This document shows positions 27,330 to 35,262 of a DNA stretch of 64,000 nt, in pieces. This DNA comes from Phycicoccus sonneratiae. Its GTDB lineage: Bacteria; Actinomycetota; Actinomycetes; Actinomycetales; Dermatophilaceae. Location: contig NZ_JAFDVD010000007.1 of assembly GCF_016887965.1 (NCBI RefSeq), positions 1 to 64,000 of the forward strand, given 5' to 3'. The translations under genes and the position numbers were made by a program. Position 1 is the stretch's first letter. Each line of letters opens with the position of its first letter. The notes under the pieces were generated by a model. The model was not told the DNA's origin. It did no database searches and saw only the letters and a list, made by a program, of their open reading frames with translations.

Positions 27330-28168
27330 TGCGCCGCCCTCGCACCTCCCGCGTCCTGCTGACCGTCCTGGCCCTCGTCGTGTCGGCCGTCTGGGCCTTC
27401 CCGGTGTACTGGATGCTCAACTCCGCGTTCCTGCCGAACGTCGTCCTCCAGTCCACGACACCGACGTTCCTGCCGTTCGGCGGGTCGCTCGACAACTTCT
27501 CGGCGGTGGCCGGGCAGCCGGCGTTCGCGCGCGCCCTCGGGGTGTCGCTCGTCGTCACGCTCACCACCGTCGTCGCGGCGCTGGCCGTCGCCTTCCTCGG
27601 AGCGCTGGCGGTCAGCCGCTTCCGCTTCCGCGGGCGCACCTCGTTCGTCCTCGCCCTGCTGCTCATCCAGATGCTGCCCGCCGAGGGGCTGTTCATCGCG
27701 CAGTACAAGATGATGAGCTCGCTCGGGCTGCTCAACCGCTCGCTCGGGCTGGCCGTCCTCTACACGGCCGCCGTCGTGCCCTTCACGATCTGGATGCTGC
27801 GCGGCTTCGTCGCCGGCGTGCCCGCCGACCTCGAGGAGGCGGCGATGGTCGACGGCCTCTCGCGCGTTCAGGCCTTCCTGCGGATCACGTTCCCGCTGTT
27901 GGCCCCCGGGCTCGTGGCCTCGGGCGTGTACGCGTTCCTCCAGGCGTGGAACGAGTTCACCGTGGCCCTCGTCGTCATGACCGAGGAGCAGTCGCGCACC
28001 CTGCCGCTGTGGCTGCGCGGCTTCGTCCAGGCGAGCGCCAGCCGCGAGACGGACTGGGGCCAGGTGATGGCCGCCTCGACCCTCGTCGCGCTCCCGGTCA
28101 TCGTCTTCTTCCTCCTCGTGCAGGGCCGGATGAGCAGCGGCCTCGTCGGCGGAGCGGTCAAGGGATGA
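27329..28168 (+). CDS. Sugar ABC transporter permease (MalG type)
   Basis: 279 residues, six membrane helices. The EAA loop is EEAAMVDGLSRVQAFLRITFP, and the MalG-type C-terminus ends shortly after the last helix. ATG at 27329 lies within the stop of the first permease gene, and its own stop overlaps the hydrolase start (ATGA), so translation is coupled across three genes. It pairs with the MalF-type permease to form the channel. Confidence 0.91.
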   Translation: MRRPRTSRVLLTVLALVVSAVWAFPVYWMLNSAFLPNVVLQSTTPTFLPFGGSLDNFSAVAGQPAFARALGVSLVVTLTTVVAALAVAFLGALAVSRFRFRGRTSFVLALLLIQMLPAEGLFIAQYKMMSSLGLLNRSLGLAVLYTAAVVPFTIWMLRGFVAGVPADLEEAAMVDGLSRVQAFLRITFPLLAPGLVASGVYAFLQAWNEFTVALVVMTEEQSRTLPLWLRGFVQASASRETDWGQVMAASTLVALPVIVFFLLVQGRMSSGLVGGAVKG

Positions 28169-29559
28169 CCCTCGAGGAGGACGTCACCGCGACCCTCCAG
28201 CCCGGCTTCGTCGGCACCGACGTCCCCGCCTGGCTGCGCACCGCGCACGCGGAGGGGCTCGTCTCCGTCTGCCTGTACGGGGACAACGTCGGACCGCAGG
28301 GTGGTGTGGCAGAGGTCTGTTCGTCGTTGGTGCGCGACCTCCCGGGCGTGCTGCTCGCCGCCGACGAGGAGGGCGGCGACGTCACCCGGCTGCACTACCC
28401 CGCCGGGTCCACGTCGCCCGGGAACGGGGTGCTGGGGCGCATCGACGACGTCGCGGTCACTGCCCGGGCCGCCGCCGCCGTGGGGGCCGAGCTCGCGGCG
28501 CTGGGCATCGGGCTCGACCTCGCGCCGGTCGTCGACGTCAACTCCTCGCCCGAGAACCCCGTCATCGGGGTGCGCTCGTTCGGCGACGACCCCGAGGCCG
28601 TCGCCCGCCACACCGCGGCGTGGGTCGGTGGCCTGCAGTCGACCGGGGTCGCCGCCTGCGCCAAGCACTTCCCCGGCCACGGGGACACCGTCGCCGACTC
28701 GCACCACGCCCTCCCCCGCGTCGACGTGCCCCTCGAGGTGCTGCGAGCCCGCGAGCTCGTGCCCTTCGCCGCAGCCGTCGCGGCGGGCGTCGAGTGCGTC
28801 ATGACCTCGCACATCGTCGTGTCGGCCCTGGACACAGAGCGCCCGGCGACGTTCTCCCCCACGGTCATCGGACTCCTGCGGGACGAGCTCGGCTTCGACG
28901 GGGCGCTCGTCAGCGACGCCCTCGACATGGCCGGGGCCTCGGCCGGGACCGGTATCCCGGAGGCGGCGGTGCGCGCCCTCGCGGCCGGGGTCGACCTGCT
29001 CTGCCTCGGCTCGGCCACCGGCGGCGAGCGGTTCGCCGCCGTCCGGGACGCGGTGCTCGACGCGGTGCGCTCCGGTCGCCTCCCGGAGTTCCGGGTCGCG
29101 GAGGCCGCGGCGCGCGTGCGCCGGCTGGCGCACCGGTCGTTGCGCCCCGACGCGTCACCGGACCGGACGCCGGTGTCCGACGAGGCCGTCGCCGCTGCGT
29201 TCACCGTCACCGACGAGGCCCGGAGCTTCGCCGCGGACCCGGCGCCGCTGGCCGTCGTGCAGGTCGGCTCGCGGGCCAACCTCGCCGTCGGCGCCGTGGC
29301 GTGGGGCCCGGCGGCCCTCGGGGGGACCGTCCGCGAGGAGGAGGTGCCGCGCGACGCCCGGGTGGCGGTCGTGGCCCGGTCCGCCGGCCCCGACCACCCC
29401 GCCCACGAGGTGCTCTCGCGGCTGCGGGGCCTCGGTCACCACGCGGTGCTCGTCGACTGCGGCTGGCCGCGCGGTGGCGCGGACGTCGAGACGTGGGGCG
29501 CCTCCCCGGCCGTCGCTCGTGCCCTGCTCGGCCTGCTGCGCGACGGGGACGCGCGGTGA
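28165..29559 (+). CDS. NagZ-type glycoside hydrolase family 3 (beta-N-acetylhexosaminidase)
   Basis: 464 residues. A GH3 barrel carries the NagZ signature KHFPGHGDTVADSHH, which supplies the catalytic His-Asp loop. The nucleophile Asp is in LVSDALDMAG. There is no signal peptide, so it acts in the cytosol on sugars brought in by the adjacent permeases, releasing GlcNAc from chitobiose or from GlcNAc-anhydroMurNAc. The C-terminal 130 residues form the shorter second domain seen in actinobacterial NagZ. The start overlaps the MalG-type stop, and the stop overlaps the kinase GTG (GTGA). Confidence 0.9.
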   Translation: MTLEEDVTATLQPGFVGTDVPAWLRTAHAEGLVSVCLYGDNVGPQGGVAEVCSSLVRDLPGVLLAADEEGGDVTRLHYPAGSTSPGNGVLGRIDDVAVTARAAAAVGAELAALGIGLDLAPVVDVNSSPENPVIGVRSFGDDPEAVARHTAAWVGGLQSTGVAACAKHFPGHGDTVADSHHALPRVDVPLEVLRARELVPFAAAVAAGVECVMTSHIVVSALDTERPATFSPTVIGLLRDELGFDGALVSDALDMAGASAGTGIPEAAVRALAAGVDLLCLGSATGGERFAAVRDAVLDAVRSGRLPEFRVAEAAARVRRLAHRSLRPDASPDRTPVSDEAVAAAFTVTDEARSFAADPAPLAVVQVGSRANLAVGAVAWGPAALGGTVREEEVPRDARVAVVARSAGPDHPAHEVLSRLRGLGHHAVLVDCGWPRGGADVETWGASPAVARALLGLLRDGDAR

Positions 29560-30449
29560 GGCTCGGCGTCGACATCGGCGGCACGAAGACCGCCGCCCTC
29601 GTCCTCGACCCGGTCGGCGAGGTCGTCGCCCACGTCACGGCGGCCTCCGGCCGGGGACGCGACGACGTGCTCGCGACGGCGGTCGGGGTGGCCGCACGCG
29701 CGGCGGACGTCGTCGGCGGCTGGACGGCGCTGCGGCACGTCGGCGTGTGCATGCCCGGGCTCGTCGACCCGGTCACCGGGTGGGCGCGCTCGGCCGTGCA
29801 CCTCGACGTCGACGCCCTCGACCTCGCGGGCGAGGTGGCCGCGGCGACCGGCCACCGGCCGGGCGTCGACAACGACGTCAAGGCCGCCGCGCTCGGCGCC
29901 GTGCACGTGACGCACGCCGGGGCACCCTCGGGCCGGACGGCCTACCTCAACGCGGGAACGGGGCTCGCCGCGGCGCTCGTCGACGAGGGCCGGGTGCTGC
30001 GCGGCGCGGGCGGTGCCGCGGGCGAGATCGGCCACCTGCCCGTCGGGACGGAGGTGCCGTGCTCGTGCGGCCAGCGTGGCTGCCTCGAGACCATCGCGTC
30101 CGGGTCGGCCCTGCACCGCCTGTGGCCCCGTCGACCCGCGGAGCTGTTCCCCGCTGCGGCACAGGGGGATCCGGTGGCGCGTGACGTCGTCGCCACGTTG
30201 GCCCGCGGCCTCGGCCTCGCCGTCCAGGTGCTCGTGACGACGGGAGCCGACCTCGTCCTCGTCGGGGGCGGACTGGCCCGCGACCGCGCCGAGCTCGAGG
30301 CGGCGGTGCGGGACGAGCTCGTCGCACACTGCCGCACCTCCCCGTTCCTCGCCCGGCTCGACCTGGCCGCCCGGGTCCGCGTCCTCGACGGCGCGGCGCC
30401 CCTCGCGGCCATCGGGGCCGCGCTGCTGCCCACCCCCGTCACGGCCTAG
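29556..30449 (+). CDS. ROK family sugar kinase (probable N-acetylglucosamine kinase)
   Basis: 297 residues without a DNA-binding domain, hence an enzyme rather than a regulator. The phosphate loop is LGVDIGGTKTAA, the catalytic Asp lies in GVDNDVKAAALG, and the zinc site is CSCGQRGCLE. Between a NagZ hydrolase and NagB the natural substrate is GlcNAc, giving GlcNAc-6-phosphate; glucose or ManNAc are alternatives. Its stop codon TAG forms part of a TAGGCT hexamer placed before nagB. Confidence 0.85.
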   Translation: MRLGVDIGGTKTAALVLDPVGEVVAHVTAASGRGRDDVLATAVGVAARAADVVGGWTALRHVGVCMPGLVDPVTGWARSAVHLDVDALDLAGEVAAATGHRPGVDNDVKAAALGAVHVTHAGAPSGRTAYLNAGTGLAAALVDEGRVLRGAGGAAGEIGHLPVGTEVPCSCGQRGCLETIASGSALHRLWPRRPAELFPAAAQGDPVARDVVATLARGLGLAVQVLVTTGADLVLVGGGLARDRAELEAAVRDELVAHCRTSPFLARLDLAARVRVLDGAAPLAAIGAALLPTPVTA

Positions 30450-30452
30450 GCT
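30447..30452 (+). promoter_or_regulatory. Possible internal -10 (TAGGCT) for nagB
   Basis: TAGGCT, whose first three bases are the stop codon of the kinase gene, lies 8 nt before the nagB ATG. No Shine-Dalgarno sequence is present, so nagB may also be transcribed alone as a leaderless message. Confidence 0.35.
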
Positions 30453-30460
30453 GACCGGCG

Positions 30461-31249
30461 ATGGAGATCCTCGTCAGCCCCGACCCCGAGCAGACCGCCG
30501 CACGTGCCGCCGAGGCCGTGCTCGCCGGGCTCGACCGCTCCTCCCGCCGGCCCTCCGTCCTCGGGCTGGCCACCGGCTCCTCGCCGCTCGGCCTGTACCG
30601 CGAGCTCGGGCGGGCGGTCGCCGCGGGGCGGGCCGACTTCTCCACGACGCACGGCGTCGCCCTCGACGAGTACGTGGGCCTGCCGCCGGGCCACCCCGAG
30701 GGCTACCGGCAGGTCCTGCTCCGCGAGGTCTGCGACGTCGTCGGCCTCGCCCCCGACCGGCTCGAGGTGCCGGACGGGTCGAGCACCGACGGCGCGGCGC
30801 TCGAGGCCGCGGCCGCGGCGTACGAGCAGCGCATCCGCGACCTCGGCGGCGTCGACGTCCAGGTGCTCGGCATCGGGGCCAACGGGCACCTCGGGTTCAA
30901 CGAGCCGGGGTCGGCCCTCACCTCGCGCACCCGCGTCAAGCGGCTGTCCGCGCGCACCCGACGCGACAACGCCCGCTTCTTCCGCGGCCTCGACGACGTG
31001 CCGACGCACTGCCTCACCCAGGGCCTGGGCACCATCCTCGGTGCACGCCGCCTCGTCCTCGTCGCCACGGGTGACGCCAAGGCCGACGCCGTCGCCGCGG
31101 CACTGGAGGGTCCGCTCACCGCGTCGGTGCCGGCGTCGGTGCTCCAGTGGCACGCCGACACCGTCGTCTGCCTCGACGAGGCCGCGGCGGCCGGGCTGCG
31201 CAACCGCCAGTACTACGACGACTCGGCCGAGGGCCTGCCCACCGGCTGA
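30461..31249 (+). CDS. nagB: Glucosamine-6-phosphate deaminase
   Basis: 262 residues, the standard length. LGLATGSSPLGLYREL is the phosphate site. Catalytic Asp is in VALDEYVGL, and the GIGANGHLGFNEPGS motif carries the conserved Asn and His. It converts glucosamine-6-phosphate to fructose-6-phosphate and ammonia, feeding glycolysis. It closes the amino-sugar operon. The deacetylase NagA needed between the kinase and NagB is not in this window. Its stop lies next to that of the convergent oxidoreductase gene. Confidence 0.93.
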   Translation: MEILVSPDPEQTAARAAEAVLAGLDRSSRRPSVLGLATGSSPLGLYRELGRAVAAGRADFSTTHGVALDEYVGLPPGHPEGYRQVLLREVCDVVGLAPDRLEVPDGSSTDGAALEAAAAAYEQRIRDLGGVDVQVLGIGANGHLGFNEPGSALTSRTRVKRLSARTRRDNARFFRGLDDVPTHCLTQGLGTILGARRLVLVATGDAKADAVAAALEGPLTASVPASVLQWHADTVVCLDEAAAAGLRNRQYYDDSAEGLPTG

Positions 31250-31250
31250 G

Positions 31251-32204
31251 TCAGCGGACCTCGACGACGACCTTGCCGAGGGAGCGTCCGAGCCCGACGC
31301 GCTCGAGCGCGGCCGGCACCTCCTCGAGGGGGTAGGTGCGGTCGACCCGCACCTCGAGCTCCCCCTCGGCGCACCGCGCGGCCACCGGGAGGAAGTGCTC
31401 CGGCCCCTCGCGCACCGCGAGGACCCCGAGCGAGCGCCCGGTCATCCGGCCGAGCAGGCCGCCGACCGTGAGGACCCGCAGCAGCGCCCGGGTCGTCCCG
31501 CCGACGCACCGGTAGCGGCCACCGGGCGCGAGGGCCCGGCGGTACGCGAGCACCGACCGGTGCGCGACGAGGTCGAGGACGAGGTCGTACGGGCCCTGCC
31601 GGGTCCAGTCCTCGCGGGTGTGGTCGAGGACGACGTCGGCCCCTAGCGAGCGCATGAGGTCGAGCTTGGCGGCGGTGTCGACACCGGTGACGTGGGCGCC
31701 GGCGCGGGCGGCCAGCTGGAGGCACAGGACCCCCGAGCCACCACCGGCTCCGTTGACGCACACGCGGGTCCCGGCGCCGGCCCACCGCGTGCCCTGGAGG
31801 GCGATGGCCGCGGACTGCGGGAGCGCGGCGGCCTCGACGAAGGAGAGCCCGGGCGGCTTCGGGGCCAGCCGGGCCGCCGGGGCGACGCAGAGCTCGGCGA
31901 ACCCGCCCTTGGTGCCCAGGAGGTCGCCGAAGACCTCGTCGCCGACCGACACCGAGCCGACCCCCTCGCCGAGCGCCTCGACGACACCGGCGACGTCCGA
32001 CCCGAGCACCGAGCGGGCCGGGCGGCGCAGCCCGCCGAGCCGCGCGTAGGCCGGGCTGCCGCGCAGGGTCTCCCAGTCGGAGAGGTTGACCGACGTCGCG
32101 TGCACCCGCAGCAGCACCTCGCCCGGGCCGGGCCGGGGGTCCGGCAGCGTCACGAGGCGCAGCACGTCGGGCCCCCCGTAGCGGTCCTGCACGACGGCCC
32201 TCAC
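31251..32204 (-). CDS. NAD(P)-dependent quinone oxidoreductase-like MDR protein
   Basis: 317 residues of the medium-chain reductase family. The N-terminal GroES-like part has GEVLLRVHATSVNLSDWE. The Rossmann fold has GAGGGSGVLCLQLA. The four-Cys structural zinc site and the catalytic Cys of true alcohol dehydrogenases are absent, so it is a zinc-independent quinone or enone reductase. The GTG start is backed by TAGGCT 6 nt upstream. It is divergent from the acetyltransferase gene and convergent with nagB. Confidence 0.83.
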   Translation of the reverse strand: MRAVVQDRYGGPDVLRLVTLPDPRPGPGEVLLRVHATSVNLSDWETLRGSPAYARLGGLRRPARSVLGSDVAGVVEALGEGVGSVSVGDEVFGDLLGTKGGFAELCVAPAARLAPKPPGLSFVEAAALPQSAAIALQGTRWAGAGTRVCVNGAGGGSGVLCLQLAARAGAHVTGVDTAAKLDLMRSLGADVVLDHTREDWTRQGPYDLVLDLVAHRSVLAYRRALAPGGRYRCVGGTTRALLRVLTVGGLLGRMTGRSLGVLAVREGPEHFLPVAARCAEGELEVRVDRTYPLEEVPAALERVGLGRSLGKVVVEVR

Positions 32205-32210
32205 GCGGCC

Positions 32211-32216
32211 AGCCTA
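32211..32216 (-). promoter_or_regulatory. -10 hexamer TAGGCT
   Basis: TAGGCT on the minus strand, 6 nt before the GTG at 32204; leaderless start inferred for the oxidoreductase. Confidence 0.42.
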
Positions 32217-32229
32217 GGGCGGGCGCATC

Positions 32230-32248
32230 GCGGACGCGTTCCGTCCGC
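32230..32248. promoter_or_regulatory. Inverted repeat in a divergent promoter
   Basis: GCGGACG-CGTTC-CGTCCGC is a perfect 7+5+7 dyad midway between the -10 hexamers of the divergent oxidoreductase and acetyltransferase genes. It overlaps both likely -35 regions and could be an operator for one or both genes. Confidence 0.4.
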
Positions 32249-32257
32249 ATCCGGTCC

Positions 32258-32263
32258 TAGCGT
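32258..32263 (+). promoter_or_regulatory. -10 hexamer TAGCGT
   Basis: TAGCGT lies 7 nt before the ATG at 32271; leaderless start inferred. Confidence 0.42.
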
Positions 32264-32270
32264 GGGCGCC

Positions 32271-32870
32271 ATGGTCGACGTCGACACCTCCCGCCTCACC
32301 GTCCGCCCCCTCGGCCCCGACACGTGGGAGGCCTGGGACGCCCTCGCCGCGCGCCACAACGGCGTCTTCGGCGGCTGCTGGTGCACGTGGTTCCACACGA
32401 TGGTCTCGGAGAAGCCGCGCGACGCGGACGCCAATCACGCCCTCAAGGAGCAATGGGTGCGGGGCGGTCGCTCGCACGCCGCCGTGGTGTTCGACGGGGA
32501 GGAGGCCGTGGCCTGGGCGCAGTACGGCCCGCCCGCCGAGCTGCCGAACATCCGCCACCGGAAGGAGTACGAGGAGGGCCTCGTCAGCCCGCCCGACTAC
32601 CGCGTCACGTGCTTCTTCGTCGACCGCCGGTACCGGCGACAGGGCGTCGCCGAGGTCGCGCTGCGGGGTGTCGTCGACCTCGTCGCGCAGGCCGGCGGCG
32701 GTGTGCTGGAGGGCTACCCGCACGACCTCACGGGCTCGACGAAGAAGGTCTCGTCGTCCTTCCTCTACTCCACGACCCGGTCGATGTTCGAGCGGGTCGG
32801 GTTCGAGCTCGAGCGCACCAAGGGCGAGAAGAACACCGTGATGCGCCTCGTCGTCCCCCCGGCCCCCTGA
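32271..32870 (+). CDS. GNAT family N-acetyltransferase
   Basis: 199 residues. It belongs to a GNAT subgroup with an N-terminal cysteine pair (FGGCWCTWFH), a region binding acetyl-CoA (FFVDRRYRRQGVAEVALRGV, where RxxGxA contacts the pyrophosphate) and a C-terminal FERVGFELERT. The substrate is unknown. It is a single gene, convergent with htpX after a 10-bp gap. Confidence 0.8.
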   Translation: MVDVDTSRLTVRPLGPDTWEAWDALAARHNGVFGGCWCTWFHTMVSEKPRDADANHALKEQWVRGGRSHAAVVFDGEEAVAWAQYGPPAELPNIRHRKEYEEGLVSPPDYRVTCFFVDRRYRRQGVAEVALRGVVDLVAQAGGGVLEGYPHDLTGSTKKVSSSFLYSTTRSMFERVGFELERTKGEKNTVMRLVVPPAP

Positions 32871-32880
32871 CCGGGGCGCG

Positions 32881-33768
32881 TCAGCTCGGGTTGATGCGGT
32901 GCCCGTAGGCCATCTGCTCGAGGCGGGCGATGCGCTCGGCCATCGGCGGGTGGGTCGACATCATCCGGGAGATGTCCTGGGCCCGGAACGGGTTGGCGAT
33001 CATCATGTGGCTGGCGTTGACCACCTGCTGCGTCGGCGCCAGCGGCGCACGGGCCACACCCAGCTCGAGCTTCTTGAGCGCGCTCGCGAGGGCGAGCGGG
33101 TCGCCGGTGAGGGTGGCCCCGTCCTCGTCGGCGTCGTACTCGCGGGTGCGCGAGATGGCCATCTGCACGAACACCGCCGCGATGGGCGCCAGCAGCGCGA
33201 GGGCGAGCCCGGCGATCGGGTTGCGGTCCTCGTCGTTGCCCCCGCCGAAGATCGCGCCGAAGGCGAGGAACTGGCCGATCGAGGAAATGACGCCGGCGAT
33301 GGCGGCGGCGACCGAGCCGGTGAGGATGTCGCGGTTGTAGACGTGCATCAGCTCGTGGCCGAGGACGCCGCGCAGCTCGCGCTCGTCGAGCAGGCCGAGG
33401 ATGCCCTCGGTGCAGCAGACGGCGGCGTTCTCGGGGTTGCGGCCGGTGGCGAAGGCGTTGGGGGCCTGGGTCGGCGAGACGTAGAGGCGCGGCATCGGCT
33501 TGCCGGCGCGCGTCGAGAGCTCGCGGACGATGCGGTACATCGCGGGCGCCTGGGCCTCGGTGACGGGGTAGGCGTGCATCGCGCGGATGGCCAGCTTGTC
33601 GGAGTTCCAGTACCCGTACGCGGTCGTCCCGAGGCCGATGAGCGCGAAGACGAGGATGAAGATGCTGCTGTTCGTGCCCTGGGCGATGAACCAGCCGATG
33701 GCCAGCAGGATGGCCCAGAGGCCGCCGAGCAGGGCGGCGGTCTTGAGGCCGTTGAAGTGGTTGTGCAT
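32881..33768 (-). CDS. htpX: HtpX-type M48 membrane zinc metalloprotease
   Basis: 295 residues. Two N-terminal membrane helices are followed by the cytosolic zinc site HELMHVYNRD and two further helices. The third zinc ligand Glu lies in ISRTREYDADEDGA. HtpX degrades damaged membrane proteins. It lies 39 bp downstream of nuoN on the same strand, so it probably belongs to the nuo transcript and may act in quality control of that membrane complex. I recall the same nuo-htpX neighbourhood in Streptomyces but could not check it. Confidence 0.92.
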   Translation of the reverse strand: MHNHFNGLKTAALLGGLWAILLAIGWFIAQGTNSSIFILVFALIGLGTTAYGYWNSDKLAIRAMHAYPVTEAQAPAMYRIVRELSTRAGKPMPRLYVSPTQAPNAFATGRNPENAAVCCTEGILGLLDERELRGVLGHELMHVYNRDILTGSVAAAIAGVISSIGQFLAFGAIFGGGNDEDRNPIAGLALALLAPIAAVFVQMAISRTREYDADEDGATLTGDPLALASALKKLELGVARAPLAPTQQVVNASHMMIANPFRAQDISRMMSTHPPMAERIARLEQMAYGHRINPS

Positions 33769-33807
33769 GCCGGGTGAACGCTCGCGGTGGCCGGTTCGGT
33801 TCCGGGG

Positions 33808-35262
33808 TCAGCCGAGCCCGCCGAGCAGGGCGTGCGGCAGGGCGCTCGTCACGAGCAGCACGGCGGTCCCGAGCACGACGACGACCGTCGTGGAGCGGGC
33901 CCGCGACCCCTCGTGTGCCGGCTCGTCGCCCTCCCCGGGCCGGGCCACGAGCACCGCCACCCAGCGGAGGTAGACGGCGATGCCGAGGACGACCGCGACG
34001 ACGGCCGCGGCCGCGACCGGCCAGACGCCCTCGGCGACCGGGGCCGCGACGGCGAGCACCTTGACGACGAGCCCGACGACCCCGGGCGGCAACCCGGCGA
34101 GGACGAGCAGGGCCAGGGCCAGCGCCCCACCGGCGAGCGGGTCGCGGCGCAGCAGGCCCCGGGTCGCCGCGAGCGAGCGCGCGCCGGTGCGGGCGAGCAC
34201 CCCGAAGGCCACGGCGGTGGCGGCGGCGTAGGTGAGGACATAGCCGGCCGAGGCCCGCAGCCCGTCGCTGCTCAGCGCGGTGAGGGGCACGACGACCCAG
34301 CCGGCCTGCGCGATGGTCGACCACGCGAGGAGGCGCACGGCGTCGTCCTGCCGGAGGGCCACGACCGTGCCGAGCAGCAGCGAGGCGGCGGCGGGCAGCC
34401 CGAGGAGCACGACGACCACCGAGCCCGCCGACCCCACGAGCGCCTCGACGACGACGAGCAGGGCCGCGGCCGCCGACAGCTTGGAGGCCGCGGCGAGGAA
34501 GAGCGTCGTCCCGAGGTCCGTCGTGGCGTAGGCCTGCGGGGTCCAGGCGTGGAAGGGGACGAGCGAGAGCTTGAAGCCGACGCCCGAGACGAGCGCGGTG
34601 ACGGCGAGCACGAGGACGGCTCGGCGCTCGGGGTCGGCCCAGGCGGCGGCGACCGACTCGGGCGAGAACGCGGCGTCGCCGGTCGCCGTGAGCCACAGCC
34701 CGGCCCCGAGGACGAGCAGCGCGAAGGACGCGAGGGAGGTGACGAGCAGGCTGAGGCCGCCGTGCGCCGCGGCGCGGGTGCCCCGGAGCACGACGAGGGC
34801 GACCGCCGGGACGGTGGCCAGCTCGAGGGCGACGAGCCAGGTCCCGAGGTCGCGGGCCGCGGCCACCGCAACGCCGCCCGTCGTCGCCGCGAGCAGCAGC
34901 GTGGCGGTGACGGTGGTGTCGCGCAGCCGGGGTCGGGCGTCGTGGTGCACGGCGAGGGCGGCCGCCGCGGCGAGCAGGACGCCCGCCTGGAGGGTCGAGG
35001 TGCGCGGCCCGGCGGTCCACAGGCACGCGCCGTCGGGGGCGGGGAGGCACAGGGTGCGCAGCGGCGTGGCGGGGTCGAGGAGGCTGCCGCGCAGGGCGAG
35101 CACCGCGCCGGCGACGAGGACGACCGCCGCGACGGGCAGCGCCCACCGTCCGCCCCGACGGGCCGGTGACACCGCGTCACCGACGAGGACGAGGACCACC
35201 CCGAGCACCGGGGCCAGGGCCGGCGCGAGCACGAGCCAGTCGACGGTGACGAGCGTGCTCAT
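33808..35262 (-). CDS. nuoN: NADH-quinone oxidoreductase subunit N
   Basis: 484 residues, about 14 membrane helices, with the antiporter-like proton channel motif around SLVPFHAWTPQAYATT and a conserved Lys in the preceding KLSL helix. It forms one of three antiporter-like pumps in complex I. ATG at 35262 overlaps the nuoM stop (ATGA). It is the last nuo gene of the block, followed by htpX. Confidence 0.9.
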   Translation of the reverse strand: MSTLVTVDWLVLAPALAPVLGVVLVLVGDAVSPARRGGRWALPVAAVVLVAGAVLALRGSLLDPATPLRTLCLPAPDGACLWTAGPRTSTLQAGVLLAAAAALAVHHDARPRLRDTTVTATLLLAATTGGVAVAAARDLGTWLVALELATVPAVALVVLRGTRAAAHGGLSLLVTSLASFALLVLGAGLWLTATGDAAFSPESVAAAWADPERRAVLVLAVTALVSGVGFKLSLVPFHAWTPQAYATTDLGTTLFLAAASKLSAAAALLVVVEALVGSAGSVVVVLLGLPAAASLLLGTVVALRQDDAVRLLAWSTIAQAGWVVVPLTALSSDGLRASAGYVLTYAAATAVAFGVLARTGARSLAATRGLLRRDPLAGGALALALLVLAGLPPGVVGLVVKVLAVAAPVAEGVWPVAAAAVVAVVLGIAVYLRWVAVLVARPGEGDEPAHEGSRARSTTVVVVLGTAVLLVTSALPHALLGGLG

